23,208 nt of DNA from Methanoregula sp. (GTDB lineage Archaea; Halobacteriota; Methanomicrobia; Methanomicrobiales; Methanospirillaceae): positions 5,966 to 29,173 of the forward strand of contig JAQWDG010000005.1 of NCBI GenBank assembly GCA_028705545.1, written 5' to 3'. A program made the translations under genes and the position numbers. Of the stretch, positions 7,498 through 15,207 are shown in pieces (the stretch's first letter is position 1; every line of letters starts with the position of its first letter). Under the pieces are notes generated by a model, which made no database searches, was not told the DNA's origin, and saw only the letters and a list, made by a program, of their open reading frames with translations.

Positions 7498-8115
7498 ATG
7501 GCATACGAAAAGGCAGAATGGCGCCCGGTCACCGGTCTTGGCAAGCAGGTCGCATCAGGGGAGATCAAGAGTATTGATCAGGTCCTTGAGAGCGGCAGGC
7601 CGATCAAGGAACCCGAGATCGTGGACATGTTCCTCCCGGACCTCGAAGACGAGGTCCTCGATATCGCCATGATGCAGCGGATGACCGACTCGGGCCGCCG
7701 TGTCCAGTTCCGTGCCGTCGTTATTGTCGGCAACCGGAACGGGTACATCGGCTTTGGCCAGGGCAAGGACGTTCAGGTCGGCGACGCGATCAAGAAAGCG
7801 ATCACAAAAGCCAAGATGAACCTGATCAAGGTACGCCGCGGGTGCGGCAGCTGGGAATGCGGGTGCAACGTCATGCACTCCATCCCGAGAGAAGTCCAGG
7901 GAACCGCCGGAAGTGTCCGGGTTACCCTCAAGCCCGCCCCGCAGGGGATCGGACTTGTCACCGGTGATATCAGCAAGAAAGTGCTCGAACTCGCCGGGAT
8001 CAAGGATGCATGGACGTTTGCGCGCGGACAGACCCGCACGACGATTAATTTCGCCAAGGCAACGTTCAACGCATTAAAAGAAACCAACATGATCCGGTCA
8101 GGGAGGTCGGAGTAA
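7498..8115 (+). CDS. rps5: 30S ribosomal protein S5 (uS5)
   Basis: uS5 lies at the mRNA entry and influences decoding accuracy. The 205-residue product has the archaeal N-terminal extension, an S5 double-stranded RNA-binding domain around residues 60-125 (RVQFRAVVIVGNRNGYIGFG with its Gly-rich loop), and the C-terminal domain with PAPQGIGLVTGDISKKVLEL and GQTRTTINFAKATFNAL. It starts immediately after the L18 stop and is separated from L30 by 1 nt. Confidence 0.96.
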   Translation: MAYEKAEWRPVTGLGKQVASGEIKSIDQVLESGRPIKEPEIVDMFLPDLEDEVLDIAMMQRMTDSGRRVQFRAVVIVGNRNGYIGFGQGKDVQVGDAIKKAITKAKMNLIKVRRGCGSWECGCNVMHSIPREVQGTAGSVRVTLKPAPQGIGLVTGDISKKVLELAGIKDAWTFARGQTRTTINFAKATFNALKETNMIRSGRSE

Positions 8116-8116
8116 G

Positions 8117-8578
8117 ATGTACGCAGTCGTGCAGGTCCGCGGCGTGGTCAACACGCGCAAGGACATCAAAGACACGTTAAAGATGCTCCGTCTGCACCAC
8201 ATCAACCACTGCGTGCTTGTCCCGGACACCCCCGAGTATCTCGGGATGATCCGCAAGGTCAAGGATTACGTTGCCTACGGTGAAGTGGACGCAGCGACCT
8301 TAGAGACCCTGCTCTCTACCCGCGGCCGTGTAATCGGCGATGCACCCTTAACCGACGAGTACGTCAAGTCCAACTCGACCTACACCGGTATCGTCGAGTT
8401 CGCCCAGGCCCTCGCAAAAGGCGAGTCTCGTCTGCGCGACATCCCGGGCCTCAAGCCGGTCCTCCGGCTTCACCCGCCCAGGAAGGGATACAAGACCACG
8501 AAGCGCACGCATGTTCAGGGTGGAGCGCTTGGCTATTATGGTCAGGAGATCAATACTCTCCTCTATAAGATGAGGTGA
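8117..8578 (+). CDS. rpl30: 50S ribosomal protein L30 (uL30)
   Basis: uL30 binds 23S rRNA near the 5S region. The 153-residue product is the long archaeal/eukaryotic (L7-type) version, not the ~60-residue bacterial one: the L30 ferredoxin-like core is at residues 1-55 (YAVVQVRGVVNTRKDIKDTL, LRLHHINHCVLVPDTP), followed by an extension ending with FRLHPPRKG-like RLHPPRKGYKTTKRTHVQGG. Spacing is 1 nt from S5 and 4 nt to L15. Confidence 0.96.
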   Translation: MYAVVQVRGVVNTRKDIKDTLKMLRLHHINHCVLVPDTPEYLGMIRKVKDYVAYGEVDAATLETLLSTRGRVIGDAPLTDEYVKSNSTYTGIVEFAQALAKGESRLRDIPGLKPVLRLHPPRKGYKTTKRTHVQGGALGYYGQEINTLLYKMR

Positions 8579-8582
8579 AGAG

Positions 8583-9011
8583 ATGCCAACCAACAAACGT
8601 TCAAAATACCGCGGAACGCGGACGTGCGGCGGCGGAACCCATAAGAACCGCCGGGGTGCAGGCAACCGCGGCGGAAGAGGCCGCGCAGGCATCAACGCCC
8701 ACCACTTCGTCAAGTGGTATATGGAGATGGGAGGCCCGGTCTTTGGAAAGAACGGGTTCTTCCATAATCCTGCCGTCACCGTTTCCGCGATGGATGTCGG
8801 GATTATCGATCAGATCGTACCTTCGCTTCTCGCGCAGGGAATCGCCAAACAGGAAGGAGATCTCATTGTCATCAACGCTGCCGATCTCGGGATAGAAAAG
8901 ATCCTTGGCAGCGGCAGGGTGACAAAGAAACTCTCTATTACTGCAGCGGCATTCTCCGAGCAGGCCAAGGCAAAAATCGAGAAGACTGGTGGAAAGGCGC
9001 AGGTTGCCTGA
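8583..9011 (+). CDS. rpl15: 50S ribosomal protein L15 (uL15)
   Basis: uL15 is a late-assembling large-subunit protein with a long flexible glycine/arginine-rich N-terminus. The 142-residue product shows this in residues 1-45 (RTCGGGTHKNRRGAGNRGGR) and a globular C-terminal part with LGIEKILGSGRVTKKLSITA. It follows L30 by 4 nt. The 31-nt gap to secY is the longest within the operon up to this point and contains a T6 run (9021-9032 region), but secY has no clear TATA box of its own. Confidence 0.95.
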   Translation: MPTNKRSKYRGTRTCGGGTHKNRRGAGNRGGRGRAGINAHHFVKWYMEMGGPVFGKNGFFHNPAVTVSAMDVGIIDQIVPSLLAQGIAKQEGDLIVINAADLGIEKILGSGRVTKKLSITAAAFSEQAKAKIEKTGGKAQVA

Positions 9012-9042
9012 TCCACTAAGAAAGTAATTTTTTGGTGAAATA

Positions 9043-10476
9043 ATGGGAGACCTGCTGGATCGAATGGAACCCATTCTTGCTGCGATGCCCGCAGTCAAGA
9101 GCCCGGATGGGCATGTCCACTTCAAGAATAAGCTGATGTGGACACTGGGTATTTTAATTCTGTATTTCGCGCTCACGAATATCCCGGTATTCGGGCTGGC
9201 GTCCAGTTCTCAGGATGTGTTCATGTACTGGCGTGCCCTGCTCGCCGGTGCGAGCGGCTCGATTATGCACCTCGGTATCGGCCCGATCGTCACGGCATCC
9301 ATCGTGCTCCAGCTCTTAAAAGGTGCCGATATCCTTCATATCGATACGAGTGAGGCCCGCGGACAGGTCATCTACATGGGTCTCCAGAAGATCCTCATCA
9401 TCGTCATGATTGTGATCGAGGCTGCCCCGAACCTCATCGGCGGGTTCATGAAGCCCGATCCGGCAATCGCAGCACAATTCTTTGGCGGAAACCTTTTCCT
9501 GGTCTCGCTTTTGATCTTTATCCAGATCTGTATCGGCGGTCTTCTTGTCGTCTTTATGGATGAAGTGGTTACCAAGTGGGGTATCGGTTCCGGTGTCGGG
9601 CTCTTCATCATTGCCGGTATCTCGCAGGCGCTGGTGAATGGTTTTGTCAACTGGCTCCCAGTCAGCGATGCGTACCCGGTCGGGTTCTTCCCGCGCCTGT
9701 TTTCCGTCCTGCTTGACGGTGCTAATTTCATCCAGTACTTCGGCAAGGATCTTCTGGCGTTTGCCACGACCATCATCATCTTCCTCGTCATCGTTTACGT
9801 GGAGTCCACCCGTATCGAGATCCCGCTTGCCCATGCCCAGGTCAGGGGTGCCCGGGCCAGGTTCCCGGTAAAACTGATCTATGCAAGTGTCCTGCCGATG
9901 ATCCTCGTGCGTGTGCTCCAGGCAAACATCCAGATGATAGGGATGTTCCTCTCGAACGTCGGCATCACCATCCTCGGTACCTTCAAGGACCAGACCCCCC
10001 AGAACGGCCTGATGTACTTCCTCGCGCCTATCAACGGTCCAACGGACTGGATGTGGTGGACGACCGATCTCGGCCATGCGCCATGGGAAGTTCTCTTAAG
10101 GATGGGTATCGATATCACGTTCATGGTAGTCGGGGGTGCGATCTTCGCGCTCTTCTGGATCAAGACGGCAGGTCTTGATTCCAAGGATGTCGCCCGGCAG
10201 ATCCAGCTCTCCGGGATGTCTATCCCCGGGTACCGGAGAAATCCGCAGGTACTGGAGAAGTACCTCGACAGGTACATCCCCCGTGTCACCATCATCGGCG
10301 GTGTGTTCATTGGTATCCTGAGTGTGGTTGCAAACCTCTTCGGTGTGATAGGCTCTGTGAGCGGTACGGGGCTGTTACTGACGGTGAGTATCACCTACCG
10401 GTTGTATGAAGAGATAGCAAGCCAGCAGATCATGGAAATGTATCCGTTCATGCGGACATTCTTTGGCAAGGAGTAG
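9043..10476 (+). CDS. secY: Preprotein translocase subunit SecY (Sec61 alpha)
   Basis: SecY is the pore subunit of the Sec translocon in the cytoplasmic membrane; it moves proteins across or into the membrane together with SecE and Sec61 beta. The 477-residue product has about ten hydrophobic segments. Archaeal/Sec61 features visible are the amphipathic N-terminal helix (LLDRMEPILAAMPAVKSP), the plug-region segment after TM1 (LTNIPVFGLASS), GSGVGLFIIAGISQALVNGF around TM5, the cytosolic loop VESTRIEIPLAHAQVRGARA, and the C-terminal loop with SIPGYRRNPQVLEKYLDRYI. Its place after L15 is conserved through archaea and bacteria. Confidence 0.97.
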   Translation: MGDLLDRMEPILAAMPAVKSPDGHVHFKNKLMWTLGILILYFALTNIPVFGLASSSQDVFMYWRALLAGASGSIMHLGIGPIVTASIVLQLLKGADILHIDTSEARGQVIYMGLQKILIIVMIVIEAAPNLIGGFMKPDPAIAAQFFGGNLFLVSLLIFIQICIGGLLVVFMDEVVTKWGIGSGVGLFIIAGISQALVNGFVNWLPVSDAYPVGFFPRLFSVLLDGANFIQYFGKDLLAFATTIIIFLVIVYVESTRIEIPLAHAQVRGARARFPVKLIYASVLPMILVRVLQANIQMIGMFLSNVGITILGTFKDQTPQNGLMYFLAPINGPTDWMWWTTDLGHAPWEVLLRMGIDITFMVVGGAIFALFWIKTAGLDSKDVARQIQLSGMSIPGYRRNPQVLEKYLDRYIPRVTIIGGVFIGILSVVANLFGVIGSVSGTGLLLTVSITYRLYEEIASQQIMEMYPFMRTFFGKE

Positions 10477-10497
10477 CTGGCAGGCAAGTGAGAGGCA

Positions 10498-11070
10498 ATG
10501 GCAGGAAAAAAGGTCATCATCACGGGTGTACCGGGTGTCGGCAAGACCACGGTCATCAACGAGGCATTACAGAAGTTAAAAAGCGAAGGGGTGGACTACC
10601 AGCCCATCAATTTTGGCACCTTCATGTTTGAGGTCGCCAAAAGCGAAGGGCTCGTGCAGGACCGCGACCAGATGCGCACGCTCGACCGTGCCGATCAGAA
10701 GAGGCTCCAGCAGCGGGCTGCCCAGGCGATCGCGAAGATCCCGGGGAACGTCATGATCGACACGCACGCATCGGTAAAAACCCCCAAAGGCTACCTTGCC
10801 GGGCTCCCGGAATGGGTGCTCCGTGAGATCATGCCCGATATTATCGTCCTTGTTGAAACCGATAATGACCAGATCCTCATGCGGCGCCTGACCGACGATA
10901 CGCGTTCCCGCGACAAGGAAGGCGCCCGCGCCATTGCAGAACACCAGGAGTTCAACCGGTCGATCGCCGCGGCATACGCGATGATGACCGGCTGCACCAT
11001 CAAAATCATCACCAATCCCGACCACCTGCTCGACCTTGCGGCGGCAGAGATGGCGGATGTCCTCCGTTAA
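10498..11070 (+). CDS. adkA: Archaeal adenylate kinase AdkA
   Basis: This enzyme interconverts ATP + AMP and 2 ADP in the cytoplasm. The 190-residue product begins KKVIITGVPGVGKTTVINEA, where GVPGVGKT (residues 10-17) is the P-loop. It lacks the Zn-lid of bacterial Adk; its length and NFGTFMFEVAKSEGLVQDRD motif are those of the archaeal trimeric family. DTHASVKTPKGYLAGLP is the region after the second beta strand, and DDTRSRD carries lid arginines. It lies 21 nt after secY; adk next to secY is a conserved arrangement. Confidence 0.96.
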   Translation: MAGKKVIITGVPGVGKTTVINEALQKLKSEGVDYQPINFGTFMFEVAKSEGLVQDRDQMRTLDRADQKRLQQRAAQAIAKIPGNVMIDTHASVKTPKGYLAGLPEWVLREIMPDIIVLVETDNDQILMRRLTDDTRSRDKEGARAIAEHQEFNRSIAAAYAMMTGCTIKIITNPDHLLDLAAAEMADVLR

Positions 11071-11084
11071 CTTTAGGTGACTTC

Positions 11085-11702
11085 ATGGATTTTGGCAGAT
11101 TCTGGGACAAGTACGGATTATACGTCGCGCTTCTCTTCATGTTCGCGATGATGATCTCGTACAGTATCGAGTGGCTGCGGGTCGGCGTGGGAAAGGCTCT
11201 TGATTCGGTCTTTGCACCGTTTGTCGAGACCTTTGGTATACCGTTTTTCATCCTGATCGTGATCCTCTCGGCAGCGACCGGCCTGTACTCTTCCATCATC
11301 CAGAAGTATACGATCGATTACGAGCGGATGAACGAAGTGCAGGAGCGGATGAAGGGGTTCCAGAAGGAGTACCGCGAAGCCCTGCTCTCCAAGGATGAAA
11401 AGAAGATCAAGAAGATGGACACGAAAAAGGACCGGATGATGAAAGAGCAGCTCGAACTCTCCCAGCAGCAGTTCAAGCCAATGGCATATATCCTCATCCT
11501 CACGGTCCCCATCTTCTTCTGGCTCCTGTACCGGCTCAGCCAGATCCCCGATGCGACAATCACCCTGCCTTACCAGGCAGGGGCGATCAGCCTGACTGCC
11601 CCGATGTTTTGGATCCTGCCTGCATGGATCGTCTGGTACATGCTCTGTTCGATCACGATAAGCCAGGTGATCAGAAAGGCCCTCAACATCGGGGGGATCT
11701 GA
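11085..11702 (+). CDS. DUF106 (EMC3/TMCO1-like, archaeal YidC-like) membrane protein
   Basis: The family (DUF106) belongs to the Oxa1/YidC/Get1/EMC3 superfamily of membrane protein insertases; archaeal members have been shown to resemble YidC and bind ribosomes, so a role in co-translational insertion with SecY is likely. The 205-residue product has hydrophobic segments near residues 11-29, 52-72, 132-150 and 173-193. Between the second and third is a charged coiled-coil hairpin (about 75-127, including KKIKKMDTKKDRMMKEQLEL), typical for the superfamily, ending with the QQQFKPMAYILILTVPIFFW helix. It lies 14 nt after adkA and overlaps cmk by 1 nt, the conserved archaeal context. Confidence 0.9.
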   Translation: MDFGRFWDKYGLYVALLFMFAMMISYSIEWLRVGVGKALDSVFAPFVETFGIPFFILIVILSAATGLYSSIIQKYTIDYERMNEVQERMKGFQKEYREALLSKDEKKIKKMDTKKDRMMKEQLELSQQQFKPMAYILILTVPIFFWLLYRLSQIPDATITLPYQAGAISLTAPMFWILPAWIVWYMLCSITISQVIRKALNIGGI

Positions 11703-12244
11703 TGCGGATCACCGTGAGCGGGCTTCCCGGCAGCGGGACGACTTCGCTCTCACGGTACCTTGCAGAGCGCCACAATTTCACGATGATCTCGGCCGGCGAA
11801 GTCTTCCGCCAGTGTGCAAAAGAGCACAACATGGAACTTGCCGAGTTCGGCAGGCTGGCGGAACAGGACCCGGCGTTCGACAAGATGATTGACGCCCGGC
11901 AAAAAGAGATCGCCGAATCAAAGGACAATATCATTGTCGAGGGCCGGCTCTCGGGGTGGATGGTGGAAAAGGCCGATCTTAAGATCTGGCTCTTTGCCCC
12001 CATCGAGTGCCGGCTCGAACGCATTGTCTTCCGCGACCAGATCGCAGATCTCGAAACGGCAAAGAAGATCACGCTCGAACGCGAGCACTGCGAAGCGATC
12101 CGGTACCGCCAGTATTACAACATCGATATCGGGGATCTCTCGATCTACCATATCATCCTGAACACCAGGAACTGGGGTATCAACGATCTCGGGGCGATTG
12201 TCGATACCGCAATCTCCCGGTTAAAGGAGCCGCAAAGTGCATGA
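11702..12244 (+). CDS. cmk: Cytidylate kinase
   Basis: This enzyme phosphorylates CMP/dCMP using ATP in the cytoplasm. The 180-residue product begins MRITVSGLPGSGTTSLSRYL; GLPGSGTT (residues 7-14) is the P-loop with the Gly-Thr-Thr form typical of archaeal Cmk. AGEVFRQCAKEHNMELAEFG and EGRLSGWM match the CMP-binding region, and IEREHCEAIRYRQYYNIDI-like sequence (LEREHCEAIRYRQYYNIDI) the C-terminal part. An open frame extends upstream to 11609, but the ATG at 11702 overlaps the DUF106 stop (TGATG) and starts right at the Rossmann beta strand. The genes that often follow in archaea (L34e before it, L14e and truB after it) are not found here. Confidence 0.93.
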   Translation: MRITVSGLPGSGTTSLSRYLAERHNFTMISAGEVFRQCAKEHNMELAEFGRLAEQDPAFDKMIDARQKEIAESKDNIIVEGRLSGWMVEKADLKIWLFAPIECRLERIVFRDQIADLETAKKITLEREHCEAIRYRQYYNIDIGDLSIYHIILNTRNWGINDLGAIVDTAISRLKEPQSA

Positions 12245-12285
12245 CCGGGCCGGAAATGCCAGCATCCCGTTCTTTCCCCCGGCAA

Positions 12286-12297
12286 CCAAAAGATATT
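12286..12297 (+). promoter_or_regulatory. Possible TATA/BRE element for the GNAT-DUF2156 operon
   Basis: The 94-nt gap after cmk contains CCAAAAGATATT, a weak match to an archaeal BRE plus TATA box, 42 nt before the GTG start at 12339. It is followed by T-rich sequence at 12301-12318 that could end read-through from the ribosomal operon. Both assignments are tentative. Confidence 0.3.
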
Positions 12298-12338
12298 CAC
12301 TCTTTTTCGTTTCATTTTACCAGTGACGGAGGTTTTTT

Positions 12339-12758
12339 GTGAGCAGCGTTCGCATCGCCCTTGTGCATTCCTGGGATCCGCAGGAGATCGTTTTGCTCTA
12401 CCGGGCCGGCGGCTGGTGGAAGGACGAGTACGATCCGGCCGAGATTCCCGGGCTTATCCGGGGCAGCTTTGCCTTTGCCGTTGCCGTGGAGGAAGAGAGC
12501 GGCCGGGCGGTGGGGATGGGACGCGTGATCTCGGACGGCGTCTCGGATGCCTATATCCAGGACCTTGTCGTGCTCCCGGAGTACCGGAACCGGAACGTGG
12601 GGACCGGCCTGCTCGAAGCGCTCCTTGGTGCGTGCCGCGCGGCCGGGATCTCGTGGATCGCGCTCATTGCCGAGCCTGGTTCCGGGCAGTTCTATACAGC
12701 GCTCGGTTTTTCCCCCATGGAAGGGCACATCCCCCTGATCTACCGGAGTGAATCATGA
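12339..12758 (+). CDS. GNAT family N-acetyltransferase
   Basis: A 139-residue single-domain GNAT acyltransferase. The acetyl-CoA-binding motif A is visible at residues ~75-92 (DLVVLPEYRNRNVGTGLL, with the R/N-x-x-G-x-G loop), and motif B at ~118-124 (FYTALGF). The substrate cannot be told from sequence. The start is GTG, chosen because a GGAGG sequence lies about 6 nt upstream and no ATG is nearby in frame. Its stop overlaps the ATG of the downstream DUF2156 gene (ATGA at 12755-12758), so the two are a coupled pair with probably related functions. Confidence 0.88.
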   Translation: MSSVRIALVHSWDPQEIVLLYRAGGWWKDEYDPAEIPGLIRGSFAFAVAVEEESGRAVGMGRVISDGVSDAYIQDLVVLPEYRNRNVGTGLLEALLGACRAAGISWIALIAEPGSGQFYTALGFSPMEGHIPLIYRSES

Positions 12759-13657
12759 TGATTAAGCAGGAAAATTTCCGACCGGTAACCCTTGCGGACC
12801 GGGCGTTTTTCGAAGCCCACTACGCGAAGTATCCCCAGACCCACAGCGACAATACCTTCACGAACATGGTCTGCTGGAACCACTTCGCCCAGTACCGGTA
12901 CGCCTATGTGAACGGGAACGTGATCCTTGCAAGTACGATCGAGGGAATCACCCGGTTCCGCCCTCCGATCGGCCCCCGCGATCCTGCGCTCATGAAGGAC
13001 CTCCTCCGCTTTGCACAGGAGTACGGCGACGATACCCCGATGGTCCTTCTGGACCCGGCCACCGCACAGTGGATCCGCGATCTGGATCCCTCTGTAATAA
13101 TCGTCCCGGACCGGGACCACTTCGAGTATGTCTACCGGGCGCTCGACCTTGCGGAGCTTCCGGGCAAAAACTATGTCAAAATCCGCAGCCAGATCCACAA
13201 ATTCCGCAGGAACTGCCGGCATACGGTAGAACCGGTCACTGCGGCCAACCGGGAGGAAGTCCTGGAATTTTTGGTGAAATGGTGCGAGTGGAAGGGCTGC
13301 GAAAACGATCTCGTGCTCGCCCACGAGAAAGAGGCGGTCTTTTTCGCGATCGAGCACTTCACCGAACTTCCCCTGCGGGGTCTTCTGATCCGGGTCGAGG
13401 GAAAAATTGCTGCCATCTCCCTCTTCGAGCGCCTGAACGCGGACACGGCACTGATCCATTTCGAGAAGGGGCTGCCGGACTGCGAGGGGATCTACAAGGC
13501 GATTAATGCAGAGACCGCGACCCACCTTGCCGGTGAGGTCGAGTACATCAACCGCGAGAGCGATCTCGGGGTCGCCGGCCTCCGCGAGGCAAAGCTCCGG
13601 TACCACCCCCACCACATGGTCGAGGTTTTCTCGATCAAACGCCAGAACAAACGGTAA
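12755..13657 (+). CDS. DUF2156 domain protein (MprF/FemABX-like GNAT-fold)
   Basis: The 300-residue product matches the DUF2156 family, whose members share the double GNAT fold with the lysyl-phosphatidylglycerol synthase domain and FemABX aminoacyltransferases. Visible family features are FEYVYRALDLAELPGKNY followed by RSQIHKFRRN (residues ~123-153) and, near the C-terminus, EYINRESDLGVAGLREAKLR (~263-282). No membrane segment is present, so it is not a complete MprF-type flippase. The biochemical function of such soluble archaeal members is not established. ATG overlaps the upstream GNAT stop; a second ATG follows directly (MM), so the start could be 3 nt later. Confidence 0.85.
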   Translation: MMIKQENFRPVTLADRAFFEAHYAKYPQTHSDNTFTNMVCWNHFAQYRYAYVNGNVILASTIEGITRFRPPIGPRDPALMKDLLRFAQEYGDDTPMVLLDPATAQWIRDLDPSVIIVPDRDHFEYVYRALDLAELPGKNYVKIRSQIHKFRRNCRHTVEPVTAANREEVLEFLVKWCEWKGCENDLVLAHEKEAVFFAIEHFTELPLRGLLIRVEGKIAAISLFERLNADTALIHFEKGLPDCEGIYKAINAETATHLAGEVEYINRESDLGVAGLREAKLRYHPHHMVEVFSIKRQNKR

Positions 13658-13676
13658 ATCAAAAAATTTTCTTATT
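13658..13676. terminator. Short convergent A/T-rich terminator
   Basis: Only 19 nt separate the DUF2156 stop from the marC stop on the other strand. They contain A6 then T4 and further T-rich bases (into 13678), giving U-tracts on both strands, the usual archaeal termination signal. No clear hairpin is seen. Confidence 0.5.
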
Positions 13677-14285
13677 TTAGATGGTTATCGGGAGCCCGAG
13701 CGTTCCGATGATCCCGGAGAAGATGATCTTAACCGCGATTGCCGCGACAAGCATCCCCAGCACCCTTCCCATGATATCCGTGATCACCGTCCCGAGGATG
13801 TTCTGGATGGCAGCCGAATAATAGAGGATGATCCAGGTCACTGCGAGACAGAGGGTGATTGCAATGAAGGGGACGAGGATGCCGTAGTCTTTTGAAAGGA
13901 GCATCACGGTCGTGATCGCGCCCGGCCCGCAGAGGATCGGGGTGCCTATCACGACACCGGCGGCGGTCGGGGTCGCATCCTTGGATCGGGAAATGTCGAT
14001 CCCGAGCGCCATCTCCATACCTAGCAAAAAGAGCAGGATGCCGCCGGCAATCTGGAACGTCGAGAGCGTAAGTCCCAGGATACTAAAAATGGCGGTATTA
14101 AAGACCAGGAAGATATACATCAGGATCCCGGCCACCGCGACAGCGATGAACGCCTGTTTGTGGATCTCCTTTGACGCCTGCCCCTTGGTCATGCTCGCAA
14201 AGAGCGGGACCGAGAGGATCGGGTCGAGGATCACAAAGAGCGCAGCAAAAGCATAGATTATACTGGATACGAGGTCCGCAGCCAT
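13677..14285 (-). CDS. MarC family integral membrane protein
   Basis: The 202-residue product has six hydrophobic segments and the MarC (UPF0056) pattern: an N-terminal IIYAFAALFVILDPILSVPL helix with the conserved DP pair, QAFIAVAVAGILMYIFLVF, then TFQIAGGILLFLLGMEMALG and TPILCGPGAITTVMLLS, the duplicated P/G-containing helix. The family is a set of inner-membrane proteins of unclear transport role; the old link of bacterial marC to antibiotic resistance was not upheld, and one archaeal member was reported as a small amino acid transporter (SnatA). It is monocistronic, convergent with DUF2156 and divergent from the rubredoxin gene. Confidence 0.9.
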   Translation of the reverse strand: MAADLVSSIIYAFAALFVILDPILSVPLFASMTKGQASKEIHKQAFIAVAVAGILMYIFLVFNTAIFSILGLTLSTFQIAGGILLFLLGMEMALGIDISRSKDATPTAAGVVIGTPILCGPGAITTVMLLSKDYGILVPFIAITLCLAVTWIILYYSAAIQNILGTVITDIMGRVLGMLVAAIAVKIIFSGIIGTLGLPITI

Positions 14286-14363
14286 ACCGTTTCTTTCTGA
14301 TCATGGGCAGTCCGGACGAATAAACCGGCCGGTTGCTGTTTTAGCGCAGATATGTATCATTCA

Positions 14364-14375
14364 TAATATATATTA
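14364..14375. promoter_or_regulatory. Palindromic TATA element between marC and the rubredoxin gene
   Basis: TAATATATATTA is a perfect 12-bp palindrome placed 79 nt from the marC start (minus) and 92 nt from the rubredoxin ATG (plus). Either orientation reads as an archaeal TATA box, so it may serve both divergent genes. TSS positions are inferred at about 25 nt to either side. Confidence 0.5.
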
Positions 14376-14467
14376 CCCGGGAATGGCCATCCTTCGATAT
14401 AACGGGTTATTTTTCCGGGCGGGAAACCGGCCCGGGAAAGTGCCCGGCAGAAGGGAGGATATCGGGT

Positions 14468-15070
14468 ATGGCTGGATCTGCAGCAGTCACGTCAAAAAAG
14501 AAAGCAGGAAAATCCCGGGTGCGTCCGGTAAAGGTTCCGGGAAAGACCCGGGTCCCCCCGGCAAAAAAGCCGGTGACAACGGCAAAGAGCGCGATTGGAA
14601 CAAAGAAAACCACGGCTACCGCATCGGGGAAAGGCGCTCCGAAAAAGCGGACCGGTACAAAAAAAGCGACAAAGAACGTCCCGGTCTACAAGCTCAAGCG
14701 GTACCGCTGCCGGCTCTGCGGGTACGTCTACTCGCCCCTCCGGGGAGAACCGCAGCACGGCATCCCGGAGGGGACGCCCTTTGAGGACCTTCCTGACGAT
14801 TATGTCTGCCCGGTCTGCGGGTACCAGGGAAAAGGGAAGATCGGGAAATGGGGCTTTGACGAATGGGCCCCGACGAAATACATCTGTTCGGTCTGCGGGT
14901 ACGTGTATGACGAACAGCGCGGCGAACCCCACCGGGGGATAAAACCCGGGACAAAGTTTGAAGATCTTCCGGACGATTATACCTGCCCGGTCTGCGCACA
15001 GGATCCCAAGATTTCCGTCAGGTTCGGGAAGGTGCTCAAGCAGGGGTTCGAACCGCTGTATACTGGTTAA
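14468..15070 (+). CDS. Tandem double-rubredoxin protein with basic N-terminal tail
   Basis: Rubredoxins are small electron carriers with one iron held by four cysteines. This 200-residue protein has two: residues ~79-119 (Cys81, Cys84, Cys114, Cys117) and ~138-180 (Cys140, Cys143, Cys173, Cys176). Each has the CxxCGYVY ... GIxxGTxFEDLPDDYxCPVC pattern. Residues 1-~72 are a Lys/Thr/Ala/Pro-rich tail with no hydrophobic signal, so the protein is cytoplasmic. GGGAGG at 14453-14458 supports the ATG at 14468. In methanogens rubredoxins usually serve oxygen/oxidant reduction (flavodiiron proteins, rubrerythrin); no such partner is in this window. The basic tail is unusual. Confidence 0.93.
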   Translation: MAGSAAVTSKKKAGKSRVRPVKVPGKTRVPPAKKPVTTAKSAIGTKKTTATASGKGAPKKRTGTKKATKNVPVYKLKRYRCRLCGYVYSPLRGEPQHGIPEGTPFEDLPDDYVCPVCGYQGKGKIGKWGFDEWAPTKYICSVCGYVYDEQRGEPHRGIKPGTKFEDLPDDYTCPVCAQDPKISVRFGKVLKQGFEPLYTG

Positions 15071-15084
15071 CCATCCCGCGCTGC

Positions 15085-15091
15085 TTTTTTT
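15085..15091 (+). terminator. T7 tract after the rubredoxin gene
   Basis: A run of seven T begins 15 nt after the rubredoxin stop (15070), consistent with an archaeal U-tract terminator. No strong hairpin precedes it. Confidence 0.45.
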
Positions 15092-15150
15092 GCCGGGTAT
15101 TGCCGGTGAAAAGGGCGTGCCTTAATACGATACACGTCCATGCTGAATGT

Positions 15151-15160
15151 GCATATATAC
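15151..15160 (+). promoter_or_regulatory. TATA box upstream of the 151-residue protein gene
   Basis: GCATATATAC lies 48-57 nt before the ATG at 15208, predicting a start of transcription near 15180 and a leader of about 25-30 nt that includes a T7 run (15182-15188). Confidence 0.5.
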
Positions 15161-15207
15161 GGACGTATCTGGTTCGATCCGTTTTTTTATCGTAACGGGG
15201 GAGATTA

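Noticed and set aside
9012..9042. Internal terminator/promoter between L15 and secY (T6 run)
   Set aside because: The gap is only 31 nt, there is no TATA box at a suitable distance, and the L15-secY link is conserved in archaea.
9316..10077. 253-codon minus-strand frame opposite secY, rich in Asp/His/Glu
   Set aside because: It mirrors hydrophobic secY codons (Ile/Val read as Asp/His/Asn), a known artefact of membrane protein genes.
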